Source: Spirochaetaceae bacterium (GTDB lineage Bacteria > Spirochaetota > Spirochaetia > Treponematales > Breznakiellaceae). Taken from it: a stretch of 6,875 nt of DNA. This document shows positions 1-6,451 of the stretch, in pieces (position 1 is the first letter of the stretch; the number at the start of each line of letters is the position of its first letter). Both the position numbers and the translations under genes were made by a program. Where the stretch lies: the NCBI GenBank assembly GCA_031269165.1, contig JAISZQ010000335.1, positions 1 to 6,875 on the forward strand. The letters are read 5' to 3'. The notes beneath the pieces are model-generated. The model saw only the letters and a list, made by a program, of their open reading frames with translations, was not told the DNA's origin and made no database searches.

Positions 1-110
1 TCGCAAAAAATAGTGCAAAAACCCCGATAAATAAGCCGTTTTTAGTATTTTGATTAGGTTAAAATCAGTATTTTCGTGTATTATTTCCTATTTTTTGCTA
101 AGTCCCACAG
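1..110. other. AT-rich non-coding leader segment
   Basis: This stretch is much richer in A and T than the rest of the window, with several A and T runs. No convincing reading frame, RNA gene or complete promoter is visible. The short word AGTATTTT occurs twice, near positions 44 and 68. It may be the intergenic end of a neighbouring locus to the left, and it marks a sharp composition boundary with the GC-rich repeat array that follows. Function unknown. Confidence 0.4.
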
Positions 111-371
111 GCTCCTAGGCGACGTACTGCCGCCTGATGCTGCCGTTTTGGGTAGCAATGCCGCCTTACGGTGGTGTTCACCCGGCCGGAACGACAATAC
201 CGCAGAGCACGCTTTCTTTGGACGGGAACTGCTTAATAGGCAGTTATCGGCAGGGATAACAACACCACAGAGCACGCCTCTTGAGGCGGGTACTGTTTAG
301 CGCGCGGCAAGCAACGGGGGAAGCCATACCAAGCAGCACACCTTAAAGCGGGTACTGTTTAGGAAGTTATC

Positions 372-466
372 CGTCATTGCGAACCCGCAGGGTGAAGCAA
401 TCCAGACGAGGCGGCCTCCCCACTGGATTGCTTCGCTCGGCAATGTGCCACTCGCTCGCAATGACG
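372..466. repeat. Palindromic module A, copy 1
   Basis: The outer stem pairs CGTCATTGCG with CGCAATGACG. An inner stem pairs GAAGCAATCCAG with CTGGATTGCTTC. Between the stems the left arm carries a small hairpin (ACCC-GCA-GGGT) and the right arm another (GGCA-ATG-TGCC). The tip (GAGG-CGG-CCTC) can also fold. The whole could form a cruciform or branched RNA. No transposase or coding capacity. Confidence 0.88.
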
Positions 467-562
467 GACGGGGACAGGTACTGTTTAGCAAGCGGCAACC
501 AACAGGGATAGCAACACCGCAGAGCACGCCTTTGGGCGGGTACTGTTTAGATAGCGGCCCCG

Positions 563-679
563 CGTCATTGCGAACCCGCAGGGTGAAGCAATCCAGACGA
601 GGCGACCTTCCCACAAGCGCAATGCGAAGCGTTGAGCCGATTACTTCGCTCGGCAATGTGCCGCCCGCTCGCAATGACG
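563..679. repeat. Palindromic module A, copy 2 (117-base rearranged variant)
   Basis: The outer stem and both side hairpins match copy 1. The tip is enlarged by about 22 bases, including a CGC-AAT-GCG mini-hairpin, and the right half of the inner stem has decayed (CCGATTACTTCG instead of CTGGATTGCTTCG). It is the longest and least regular copy in the array and may be an older or damaged unit. Confidence 0.82.
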
Positions 680-842
680 GACGGGGGTGGGTACTGTTTA
701 GCGGGCGGGTGGCGGTAGGGAGGAGCAATGCCAAACAGCACGCCTCTTGGGGCGGGTACTGTTGAGCAGGCGGTTACCGACGGGGTAGCCACACCAACGA
801 GCACGCCTCCTCTGGGCGGGTACCGTTTAGCGAGCGGCCCCA

Positions 843-923
843 CGTCATTGCGAACCCGCAGGGTGAAACAATCCAGACGAGGCGGCCTCCCCACTGGATT
901 GCTTCTCTTCACTCGCAATGACG
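843..923. repeat. Palindromic module A, copy 3 (short form)
   Basis: An 81-base copy with the ACCC-GCA-GGGT side hairpin in the left arm but no hairpin in the right arm. One base in the inner stem (GAAACAATCCAG) breaks pairing with CTGGATTGCTTC. It belongs to the 180-base unit that is directly repeated with copy 4. Confidence 0.86.
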
Positions 924-1022
924 GGCGGGGGCGGGCACTGGTTCGCAAGCGGCTACCAACAGGGATAGCAACACCAACGAGTACGCCTCCTCTGGGCGGG
1001 TACCGTTTAACGAGCGGCCCCA

Positions 1023-1103
1023 CGTCATTGCGAACCCGCAGGGTGAAACAATCCAGACGAGGCGGCCTTCCCACTGGATTGCTTCACTTCGCTCGCAATG
1101 ACG
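1023..1103. repeat. Palindromic module A, copy 4 (short form)
   Basis: An 81-base copy exactly 180 bases downstream of copy 3. It shares the GAAACAATCCAG inner-stem variant and the missing right-arm hairpin, so the two copies arose by duplication of a larger B+A unit. The right arm ends CTTCGCTCGCAATGACG, closer to consensus than copy 3. Confidence 0.87.
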
Positions 1104-1199
1104 GACGGGGGCGGGTACTGTTTAGCAAGCGGCAATCAGCAGGGAGAGCAACACCACAGAGCACGCCTCTGGGCTGGTACCGTTTGGCGGGCGACCCCA

Positions 1200-1295
1200 C
1201 GTTATTGCGAAGTGAGCAGGATGAAGCAATCCAGACGAGGCGGCCTCCCCACTGGATTACTTCGCTCGGCAATGTGCCGCTCGCTCGCAATGACG
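1200..1295. repeat. Palindromic module A, copy 5 (diverged left arm)
   Basis: The outer stem begins CGTTATTGCG, leaving one mismatch or wobble with CGCAATGACG. The left side hairpin is replaced by AAGTGAGCAGGAT, which no longer folds well. The right-arm hairpin GGCA-ATG-TGCC is present as in copies 1 and 2. The inner stem is nearly intact. It is the last module A before the secreted-protein gene. Confidence 0.82.
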
Positions 1296-1464
1296 CGCGG
1301 GGATGGAGACTGGGTAGAAATCGGCCGCCGATGGGGATAGCCGCACCGCGTAGCACGCCGCCTCAAGGCGGTGTGCAACCGGCCTCCCGATAAGTTATCA
1401 TAATAAACAGTACGAAAGATTCCCCCGGCTGAATAGTTACGCAATATTTACCGATAATGCAATT

Positions 1465-2544
1465 ATGGGGCATCGGCATATCGCGTTTTGCGCGGCATTT
1501 TTGTTCTTTTCCAGTCTGGCCGTCACGGTGGATTCTCAGGAAGGGGAGGAAGCAGACGGACAAACGGACGTTTCGCCCGTTTTTCCCATTCACCGGCTCT
1601 GGCAAGACGCGAAAAAAAACACCGTGCGCTGGCAACCCGATTGGCCCCTCGCTATTCCGCCCGACAGTTTCGATCCGGTCTCAAGCGGGAAAGCACGCAG
1701 GGTAACCATCACGGTGCAACCCCCCATGATTGACGGCGTGGAAAACGGCGCATCCACCGGGGAAAACGCCGAATCTCCCGAACCTCGTTTCCCATCTGTA
1801 TACACGGCGCGGCGAGACGCGGACGGACGGCTCGTGGAATTCCCCTTTTTGCGGGACGGCGTTTTCTATCAGGCATCCGCACGATACGGTCGTGACGAGA
1901 CCGACGGGCGGGTCATCGAGGCACTGACGCTGGCCCTTTCGCCTGATGCATCAAATGAACCGGATGCATCAACCGAATCAATCGGGCCGATCGAGATTGT
2001 CCTGCTTAAAACGGACGAGGGACGACCGGTCACGGCGCGTATCAAAACCGGGGATGCCTCCTATTTCGCTTCGTTCCTGTGGCGAGCCGATACCTGTGTC
2101 GAGATGTGGACGGACGAGACCGGCGTGCCGCTTGAGGTACTGCGCGACGAAAGAATCTTCCATTACGACAGTATGCAAAACATCACGTTCATCCGTTCCG
2201 CCGATTCCCCGGACTTCATCGATTTGACCAATGACGGCGCGCCTGGCGGCACACGCGAAGTATCGGCGCGTTATAACGACAAGGGACCGCGTTATTGGAC
2301 GAGGGATGGGACGACGCTTTCGTTCCAGCGGGACGAAACCGGCCTCATTGTTCGCCTTGCGGACATTCAGGAAAAGGGGGCCGACACGCCGCAACCGCCG
2401 ATCAACTCCAGTTATGCGTACACTTTTGACCAAAACGGAAACTGGACGGAACGCCGTGAAATTCGCTGGACAAAGCTGAACGGCTACCTTGTGCCGTCGG
2501 AAGGCACCGTGGTAACGCGGCTCATCGAGTATGCCGCGCCCTAA
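1465..2544 (+). CDS. Predicted secreted protein of unknown function with YD-like motifs
   Basis: A 359-residue protein that I cannot assign to a named family. The N-terminus (MGHRHIAFC, then hydrophobic AAFLFFSSLAVTV, then VDS-QE) looks like a cleavable signal peptide, with a possible cut near residue 24; the Cys at residue 9 lies too early for a clear lipobox. No later membrane segment is seen. Residues 25-110 are polar and proline-rich, as in a linker. From about residue 112 there are repeated Tyr/Asp/Gly stretches: 112-131 (Y-RRDADGRL), 268-298 (ARYNDKG, then FQRDETGLIVRL) and 317-330 (YAYTFDQNGNWTER). These resemble the beta-strand repeats of RHS/YD proteins, but the protein lacks the long arrays and toxin tips of true RHS proteins. 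The ATG at 1465 is preferred because it gives a whole signal peptide. No clear Shine-Dalgarno precedes it; a CATAAT at 1399 is a possible -10 box without a good -35. It lies directly downstream of the repeat array and converges on the oxidoreductase gene. Real gene: likely. Function: unknown, presumably periplasmic or cell surface. Confidence 0.8.
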   Translation: MGHRHIAFCAAFLFFSSLAVTVDSQEGEEADGQTDVSPVFPIHRLWQDAKKNTVRWQPDWPLAIPPDSFDPVSSGKARRVTITVQPPMIDGVENGASTGENAESPEPRFPSVYTARRDADGRLVEFPFLRDGVFYQASARYGRDETDGRVIEALTLALSPDASNEPDASTESIGPIEIVLLKTDEGRPVTARIKTGDASYFASFLWRADTCVEMWTDETGVPLEVLRDERIFHYDSMQNITFIRSADSPDFIDLTNDGAPGGTREVSARYNDKGPRYWTRDGTTLSFQRDETGLIVRLADIQEKGADTPQPPINSSYAYTFDQNGNWTERREIRWTKLNGYLVPSEGTVVTRLIEYAAP

Positions 2545-2559
2545 ACAGCAACCGCCCAA

Positions 2560-2582
2560 AGGAGGCCGCGCCTTCCCCTCCT
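2560..2582 (+). terminator. Weak hairpin after the secreted-protein gene
   Basis: AGGAGG at 2560-2565 pairs with CCTCCT at 2577-2582 across an 11-base loop, starting 15 bases after the stop codon. The following bases (GCTATTCTTT) are only moderately T-rich. It could act as a weak terminator for the plus-strand gene. The AAGGAGG also resembles a ribosome binding site, but no gene follows it. Confidence 0.35.
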
Positions 2583-2596
2583 GCTATTCTTTATCC

Positions 2597-2634
2597 AAAA
2601 AAAAAGGCTGCCCTCGCCAACCGCGAAGACAGCC
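2597..2634 (-). terminator. Rho-independent terminator of the oxidoreductase gene
   Basis: Read on the minus strand, GGCTG at 2634-2630 pairs with CAGCC at 2610-2606. The interior also pairs partly (CTTCGC with GCGAG) around a short loop, and the stem is followed at once by nine T residues (the A run at 2597-2605). It lies about 135 bases beyond the oxidoreductase stop codon. On the plus strand the same stem is followed by CTTATCTCTTCTTT, so it may also serve the convergent gene, less efficiently. Confidence 0.8.
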
Positions 2635-2668
2635 CTTATCTCTTCTTTATTCCCGGTACGTGCTGCGC

Positions 2669-2758
2669 GAATTGATGATGGATAATTGAAAATGGATAAT
2701 CAGGGTTGAGGCTTGCGCCTTCCCTCATTTTCCATTATCCATTTATCATTTTCAATTC
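2669..2758. repeat. 90-base inverted-repeat element between convergent genes
   Basis: Two 37-base arms (2669-2705 and 2722-2758) are complementary at 28 of 37 positions, starting GAATTG and ending CAATTC. The 16-base centre contains a perfect AGGC-TTGC-GCCT hairpin (2709-2720). The arms are built from variants of AATGGATAAT and GAAAATG. It lies in the presumed 3' untranslated part of the oxidoreductase transcript, between the stop codon and the terminator, where it could form a long hairpin. A further small hairpin, CACGC-GAA-GCGTG (2758-2770), abuts the stop codon. It has the size and form of a miniature non-coding repeat element; no transposase is nearby. Confidence 0.75.
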
Positions 2759-2770
2759 ACGCGAAGCGTG

Positions 2771-5700
2771 TTAAAATGGGCGTTCGCTCAAATACTTGTA
2801 CTCTTTGTAGACGCGGCCAACGGTTTTCTGGGCTTGGGCCAGTAACGCGGCGGCACGGTCGGGAGAGGCGGCTTTGAGGCTCTTGAAGCGGACTTCTTTG
2901 TACATGAAGTCCTCAAGGGCGGTGGTCGCCTCTTTGGAGTCAAGCTGGAACGGGTTTTTGCCCTGGTCTTTGAGGCGCGGGTCGTAGCGGTAGAGGGGCC
3001 ACAGGCCGCTTGTGACGGCGGCTTTTTGCTGTTCGAGGCCCTTCGACATATCAATACCGTGGTTGATGCAGTGGCTGTAGGCAATGATGATCGACGCGCC
3101 GGGGTAACTCTCGGCCTCGTGGAAGGCTTTGATCACCTGGCTCATGTTCGCGCCCATGTTGACTTTCGCCACGTAGACATAGCCGTAGGCCATTGCCATC
3201 GCGCCCAAGTCCTTTTTGGTCTGCTCCTTGCCGGCAGCGGCGAATTTCGCAATCGCGCCAACGGGGGTGGCCTTGGACATCTGGCCGCCTGTGTTCGAGT
3301 AGACTTCGGTGTCCAAGCACAGCACGTTGACGTTCATGCCGGAAGCCAGCACGTGGTCGAGGCCGCCGTAACCGATGTCGTAGCCCCAACCGTCGCCGCC
3401 GAGTATCCAAACGGAACGCTTGATGAAGTGGTCGGCAAGCGAGAGGAGGTTTTTCGCAATGGGCTGTGACTTTCCCTTGAGGGCGGCTTTCAGCGCGTCA
3501 ACGGTTTTTCGTTGCTCTTCGATTGCCGCTTCGTCGGCCTGCGGGTTGGCAAGCAGTTTATCGATGAGCGCGGGTTCGATGCCTTCGGCCTTCGCTTGCG
3601 CGGCGACTTCCTTCGCGTGTTCGGCGAGTTTGTCGCTCGTGAGCCTCATGCCTAAGCCGAATTCGGCGGCGTCTTCAAAGAGGCTATTCGACCACGCCGG
3701 GCCGCGTCCTTCCGCGTTTTTCGCGTAGGGCGTGGTGGGCAGGTTGCCGCCATAGATAGACGTACAACCGGTGGCGTTGGCGATGACCGCGCGGTCGCCA
3801 AAAAGCTGGGAAAGAATCTTTATGTAAGGTGTCTCACCGCAACCGCCGCACGCGCCCGAGAACTCGAAGAGGGGCCGTTTGTGGGCGAGACCCTGCGGTG
3901 TCGAGAGGTTGAGCCCCTCGGCGGGCGTTTCGGGCAGTTTCTCGAAGAACTCCCAGTTTTCAACGGCGTCTTTCTTGTAGGCGGCGTCGGTGAACGGCAC
4001 GAACTTGAGGGCCTTCTCTTCGGGGTTCGTCTTGGACTTGCCGAGGCAAGCGTTGATGCACACGCCGCATTCCATGCAGTCCTCGGCGGAAATCTGGAGC
4101 GTAACCTTCTTGCCCGCCTGTTTCGCCTTGCCGTCCGTGATCTTGAAAGCGGCGGGGGCTTTGGCCGCATCCGCGTCGGAGACGACCTTCATGCGAATAC
4201 AGGCGTGGGAACAAACCACTGAACACTGGCCGCACTGAATGCAGAGCGCGGGGTTCCATTCGGGGACACGCTCGGCAACGGCGCGTTTTTCGTACTGGGT
4301 CGTCGCCGTGGGGAACGTACCGTCTTCGGGTATCTTCGAGACGGGAAGTTTGTCGCCCTCCTGAATCGTCATCGTGCCCAGCACCTCTTTCACAAACGGG
4401 TCGCTCGAAGTCGCCATCGCGGGCTTCATGTGAATGTCGCCCTCTGTCGTGGACGGGTACTTCACCTCGTGAACCGCGCTAAGGGCCGCGTCAATCGTCG
4501 CGTAGTTCTTCTGCACAACATCCTCGCCCTTCTTGCCGTAGCTCTTCTGGACGAATTTCTTCATGTACTCGACCGCCTTCTGCTCGGCGAGAACACCGGA
4601 AATCTTGAAGTAGGCCGCCTGCATGACGGTGTTGATGCGGTTCCCCATGCCCGTGCCGCGCGCGATCTCGAAGGCGTTGATCACGTAAAACTTGAGCTTC
4701 TTGTCAATGATGCGTTTCTGCGCCTCGATCGGGAGATTCTTCCAGACCTCGTCCGCCTGATACGGCGCGTTGAGCAGGAAGGTCGCGCCCTGTTTCGCGT
4801 TGGCAAGGAGATCGTAGGTCTCCATGTAACTCCACTTATGACAGGCGAGGAAGTCCGCATGGTTGATGAGATAGGGCCGGCGGATGGGCTTCACACCAAA
4901 ACGAAGGTGGGACACGGTAAACCCGCCCGATTTCTTCGAGTCGTAGGAGAAGTAGGCTTGCGCGTTGAGTTCGGGTTTCGCGTCGCCGATGATCTTGATC
5001 GAGTTCTTGTTCGCGCCGACCGTGCCGTCCGAGCCGAGGCCGTAGAACATCGCCTCGTTCATGCCTTCTTCCTCGATGTTAAAGTGTTCGTCCCAGGGAA
5101 GGCTCTTGTCCAGCACGTCGTCCTTGATACCAACGACAAAGTTGGCAACCGGTTTACCGAGGCTGTCAAAAACGCCTTTCACCATCGCGGGAGTAAACTC
5201 CTTCGACCCGAGGCCGTAACGTCCGCCGACCACCGCCGGGTACTGCGTGAACGGCGCTTTGTTCGCTGCTTGCATTTCCCCAATCGCCGTCCGCACATCT
5301 TCGTAGAGCGGCTCGCCCAAGGAACCCGGTTCTTTTGTCCGGTCAAGCACCGCGATGGCCTTCACCGTCGCCGGAAGCGCCTTGACAAAGAGGCTCGCGT
5401 CAAAGGGCCTAAAGAGATGCACCTTCACGAGGCCGACCTTCTCGCCCTTGCCGACAAGATACTCGACCGTTTCCTCGGCCGTCTCCGCGCCCGACCCCAT
5501 GATGATGATGACCTTCTCGGCATCCTTCGCGCCGAAGTAGTCAAACAAGTGGTACTGCCGCCCGGTGAGTTTCGCAAACTTGTCAAGCTCGGCCTGTACA
5601 ATAGAAGGAACCTTCTCGTAATACTTGTTCACGCCCTCGCGTCCTTGGAAATACACATCGGGATTCTGGGCCGTGCCGCGAATACGCGGGTTTTCCGGGG

Positions 5701-6328
5701 TGAGGCCGCGCAAACGGTGCTCGCGCACGAGATCGTCGTCAATCAACTCGTGCATCACGTCGTAGGACACTTCTTCGATCTTCTGCAACTCGTGCGAGGT
5801 GCGGAACCCGTCAAAAAAGTGGAGGAACGGAACGCGGGAACGAAGCGTCGCGGCGTGGGCGATGAGCGCGAAGTCCATCACCTCCTGCACACTGTTCGAA
5901 GCCAGAAGCGCGAACCCCGTCTGTCGACAGGCCATCACGTCCTGGTGGTCGCCGAAAATCGACAGGGCCGATGCCGCAATCGCGCGCGCCGAAATGTGGA
6001 ACACCGTCGAGGTAAGTTCCCCGGCGATCTTGTACATATTCGGGATCATCAGGAGCAAGCCCTGAGATGCCGTAAACGTCGTGGAAAGCGCCCCCGTTGT
6101 CAGAGCGCCGTGAACCGCGCCCGCAGCCCCCGCCTCGCTCTGCATCTCGTAAACACGCGGAATCGTTCCCCAAAGGTTCTTCCGCCCCTGAGCGGAAAAC
6201 TCGTCCGCACTCTCCGCCATCGGAGACGACGGGGTTATCGGATATATTGCGATAACCTCACTGCACGCATGGGCAACATGCGCCGCCGCCGTGTTGCCGT
6301 CTATCATAACCATTTTCTTCTCTGCCAT
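2771..6328 (-). CDS. nifJ: Pyruvate:ferredoxin (flavodoxin) oxidoreductase
   Basis: This enzyme oxidatively decarboxylates pyruvate with CoA to acetyl-CoA and CO2, passing two electrons to ferredoxin or flavodoxin in the cytoplasm. The 1185 residues are a full single-chain homodimer type, close to NifJ/YdbK length; it lacks the C-terminal extension of the Desulfovibrio africanus enzyme. Domain order is complete. The N-terminal pyruvate/thiamine domain has YPITPSSPMAE at 29-39 (Thr32), Glu65 in EMQSEAG and Arg115 in HISAR. The EKR region is at 680-682. Two [4Fe-4S] motifs follow: Cys696, 699, 702, 706 and Cys751, 754, 757, 761. The proximal cluster ligands are Cys827, Cys830, Cys855 and Cys1087. 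Thiamine diphosphate/Mg binding is seen in GGDGWGYDIG (about 977-986) through YSNTGG (Asn1012). Both ferredoxin motifs lack the usual Pro after the fourth Cys (Ser707, Leu762), and Cys710 is an extra cysteine. The ATG is supported by AGAGGGG five bases upstream. It is apparently monocistronic, with its own promoter and terminator. The symbol could equally be por or pfo; a nitrogen-fixation role cannot be inferred. Confidence 0.97.
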   Translation of the reverse strand: MAEKKMVMIDGNTAAAHVAHACSEVIAIYPITPSSPMAESADEFSAQGRKNLWGTIPRVYEMQSEAGAAGAVHGALTTGALSTTFTASQGLLLMIPNMYKIAGELTSTVFHISARAIAASALSIFGDHQDVMACRQTGFALLASNSVQEVMDFALIAHAATLRSRVPFLHFFDGFRTSHELQKIEEVSYDVMHELIDDDLVREHRLRGLTPENPRIRGTAQNPDVYFQGREGVNKYYEKVPSIVQAELDKFAKLTGRQYHLFDYFGAKDAEKVIIIMGSGAETAEETVEYLVGKGEKVGLVKVHLFRPFDASLFVKALPATVKAIAVLDRTKEPGSLGEPLYEDVRTAIGEMQAANKAPFTQYPAVVGGRYGLGSKEFTPAMVKGVFDSLGKPVANFVVGIKDDVLDKSLPWDEHFNIEEEGMNEAMFYGLGSDGTVGANKNSIKIIGDAKPELNAQAYFSYDSKKSGGFTVSHLRFGVKPIRRPYLINHADFLACHKWSYMETYDLLANAKQGATFLLNAPYQADEVWKNLPIEAQKRIIDKKLKFYVINAFEIARGTGMGNRINTVMQAAYFKISGVLAEQKAVEYMKKFVQKSYGKKGEDVVQKNYATIDAALSAVHEVKYPSTTEGDIHMKPAMATSSDPFVKEVLGTMTIQEGDKLPVSKIPEDGTFPTATTQYEKRAVAERVPEWNPALCIQCGQCSVVCSHACIRMKVVSDADAAKAPAAFKITDGKAKQAGKKVTLQISAEDCMECGVCINACLGKSKTNPEEKALKFVPFTDAAYKKDAVENWEFFEKLPETPAEGLNLSTPQGLAHKRPLFEFSGACGGCGETPYIKILSQLFGDRAVIANATGCTSIYGGNLPTTPYAKNAEGRGPAWSNSLFEDAAEFGLGMRLTSDKLAEHAKEVAAQAKAEGIEPALIDKLLANPQADEAAIEEQRKTVDALKAALKGKSQPIAKNLLSLADHFIKRSVWILGGDGWGYDIGYGGLDHVLASGMNVNVLCLDTEVYSNTGGQMSKATPVGAIAKFAAAGKEQTKKDLGAMAMAYGYVYVAKVNMGANMSQVIKAFHEAESYPGASIIIAYSHCINHGIDMSKGLEQQKAAVTSGLWPLYRYDPRLKDQGKNPFQLDSKEATTALEDFMYKEVRFKSLKAASPDRAAALLAQAQKTVGRVYKEYKYLSERPF

Positions 6329-6333
6329 ATAAG

Positions 6334-6340
6334 CCCCTCT
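6334..6340 (-). promoter_or_regulatory. Ribosome binding site of the oxidoreductase gene
   Basis: On the minus strand AGAGGGG is followed by five bases (CTTAT) and then the ATG at 6328. It is a purine-rich Shine-Dalgarno-like site at suitable spacing and supports this start codon. Confidence 0.7.
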
Positions 6341-6360
6341 TTAAGATTGGATTTCCCTAT

Positions 6361-6389
6361 AATATACCGCAAAACCGCACAAAGCGCAA
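6361..6389 (-). promoter_or_regulatory. Candidate sigma-70-type promoter of the oxidoreductase gene
   Basis: On the minus strand TTGCGC (6389-6384) is separated by exactly 17 bases from TATATT (6366-6361). The -10 box matches consensus at five of six positions and the -35 box at three of six. Transcription would start near 6354, giving a leader of about 25 bases that contains the ribosome binding site. An overlapping TATTAT is an alternative -10. Assigned by pattern only. Confidence 0.55.
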
Positions 6390-6406
6390 GCCCCTATGCG
6401 CGCTTT
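6381..6406. promoter_or_regulatory. Operator-like inverted repeat over the -35 region
   Basis: AAAGCGC (6381-6387) and GCGCTTT (6400-6406) are perfect 7-base arms separated by 12 bases. The proximal arm overlaps the proposed -35 box, a position suited to repression. Next to it GCGC-TTT-GCGC (6400-6410) overlaps the outer arm. It does not match the Rex, Fur or FNR consensus I know. It may be chance in GC-rich DNA. Confidence 0.35.
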
Positions 6407-6424
6407 GCGCGAATGGAGAATGGG

Positions 6425-6444
6425 AAATGGATAATGGAAAATGA
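6425..6444. repeat. 20-base repeat shared in inverted orientation with 2725-2744
   Basis: The 20 bases starting AAATGGATAAT are identical to the reverse complement of 2725-2744, inside the 90-base inverted-repeat element on the other side of the oxidoreductase gene. A partial third copy (AAATGGATAAT core) lies at about 2690-2700. The gene is therefore bracketed by inverted copies about 3.7 kb apart. Confidence 0.8.
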
Positions 6445-6451
6445 ATGGAAT

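Larger units (their letters stand above)
785..1144. repeat. 180-base direct tandem duplication of a B+A unit
   Basis: Positions 791-900 and 971-1080 align without gaps at an offset of exactly 180 bases, with about three mismatches in 110 positions. Similarity continues with more differences to about 964 and 1144. The unit contains one module B, one short module A and the link to the next B. This is the most recent-looking duplication in the array. Confidence 0.85.
191..1376. repeat. Module B repeat family, nine copies
   Basis: Approximate copies are 191-239, 251-300, 313-362, 503-550, 715-766, 780-830, 960-1010, 1140-1187 and 1331-1376. The consensus order is CAGGGATAGCAACACC, then CAGAGCACGCC, then GGCGGGTACTGTTTAG, often followed by CAAGCGGCAACC. 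The middle forms a small hairpin between CGCC and GGCG whose loop varies in sequence and length; in the 251-300 copy it is CGCCTC-TT-GAGGCG. The last copy instead has 10-base arms, 1353-1362 and 1367-1376, with loop TCAA and one G-T pair. Three copies run in tandem before the first module A and two more between the second and third. I do not recognise this family. Confidence 0.78.
191..1377. repeat. Composite interleaved repeat array (modules A and B)
   Basis: About 1.2 kb made of two alternating repeat families. Module A is a long palindrome opening with CGTCATTGCG and closing with CGCAATGACG; copies lie at 372-466, 563-679, 843-923, 1023-1103 and 1200-1295. Module B carries the words GAGCACGCC and GGGTACTGTTTAG; nine copies are recognisable. 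The order is B-B-B-A-B-A-B-B-A-B-A-B-A-B. The outermost B copies are the most diverged and the central units the most alike, as expected if the array grows and shrinks by unequal recombination or slippage. Reading frames of up to about 220 codons cross it on both strands, but their products are only the repeat translated and I do not regard them as genes. Confidence 0.9.

Noticed and set aside
372..1295. CRISPR array
   Set aside because: The repeats are 81-117 bases, strongly palindromic and variable in length. The sequences between them are themselves repeats (module B), not unique spacers, and no cas gene is present.
565..1393. Open frames of 169-221 codons within the left array, on both strands
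   Set aside because: Their products are internally repeated translations of modules A and B, on both strands over the same bases, without ribosome binding sites or a domain.
1978..2559. A 193-codon minus-strand frame opposite the secreted-protein gene
   Set aside because: Arg-rich product with no signal or motif. The plus-strand frame has a coherent signal peptide and YD-like motifs, so the minus frame is taken as a shadow.
2558..2565. AAAGGAGG as the ribosome binding site of a further plus-strand gene
   Set aside because: No start codon with an open frame of useful length follows at suitable spacing. The bases are better explained as one arm of the weak hairpin at 2560-2582.
2771..6328. 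Linking nifJ to nitrogen fixation in this organism
   Set aside because: The same enzyme serves general fermentation in many anaerobes, and no other nif gene is in the window, so the symbol marks the family only.
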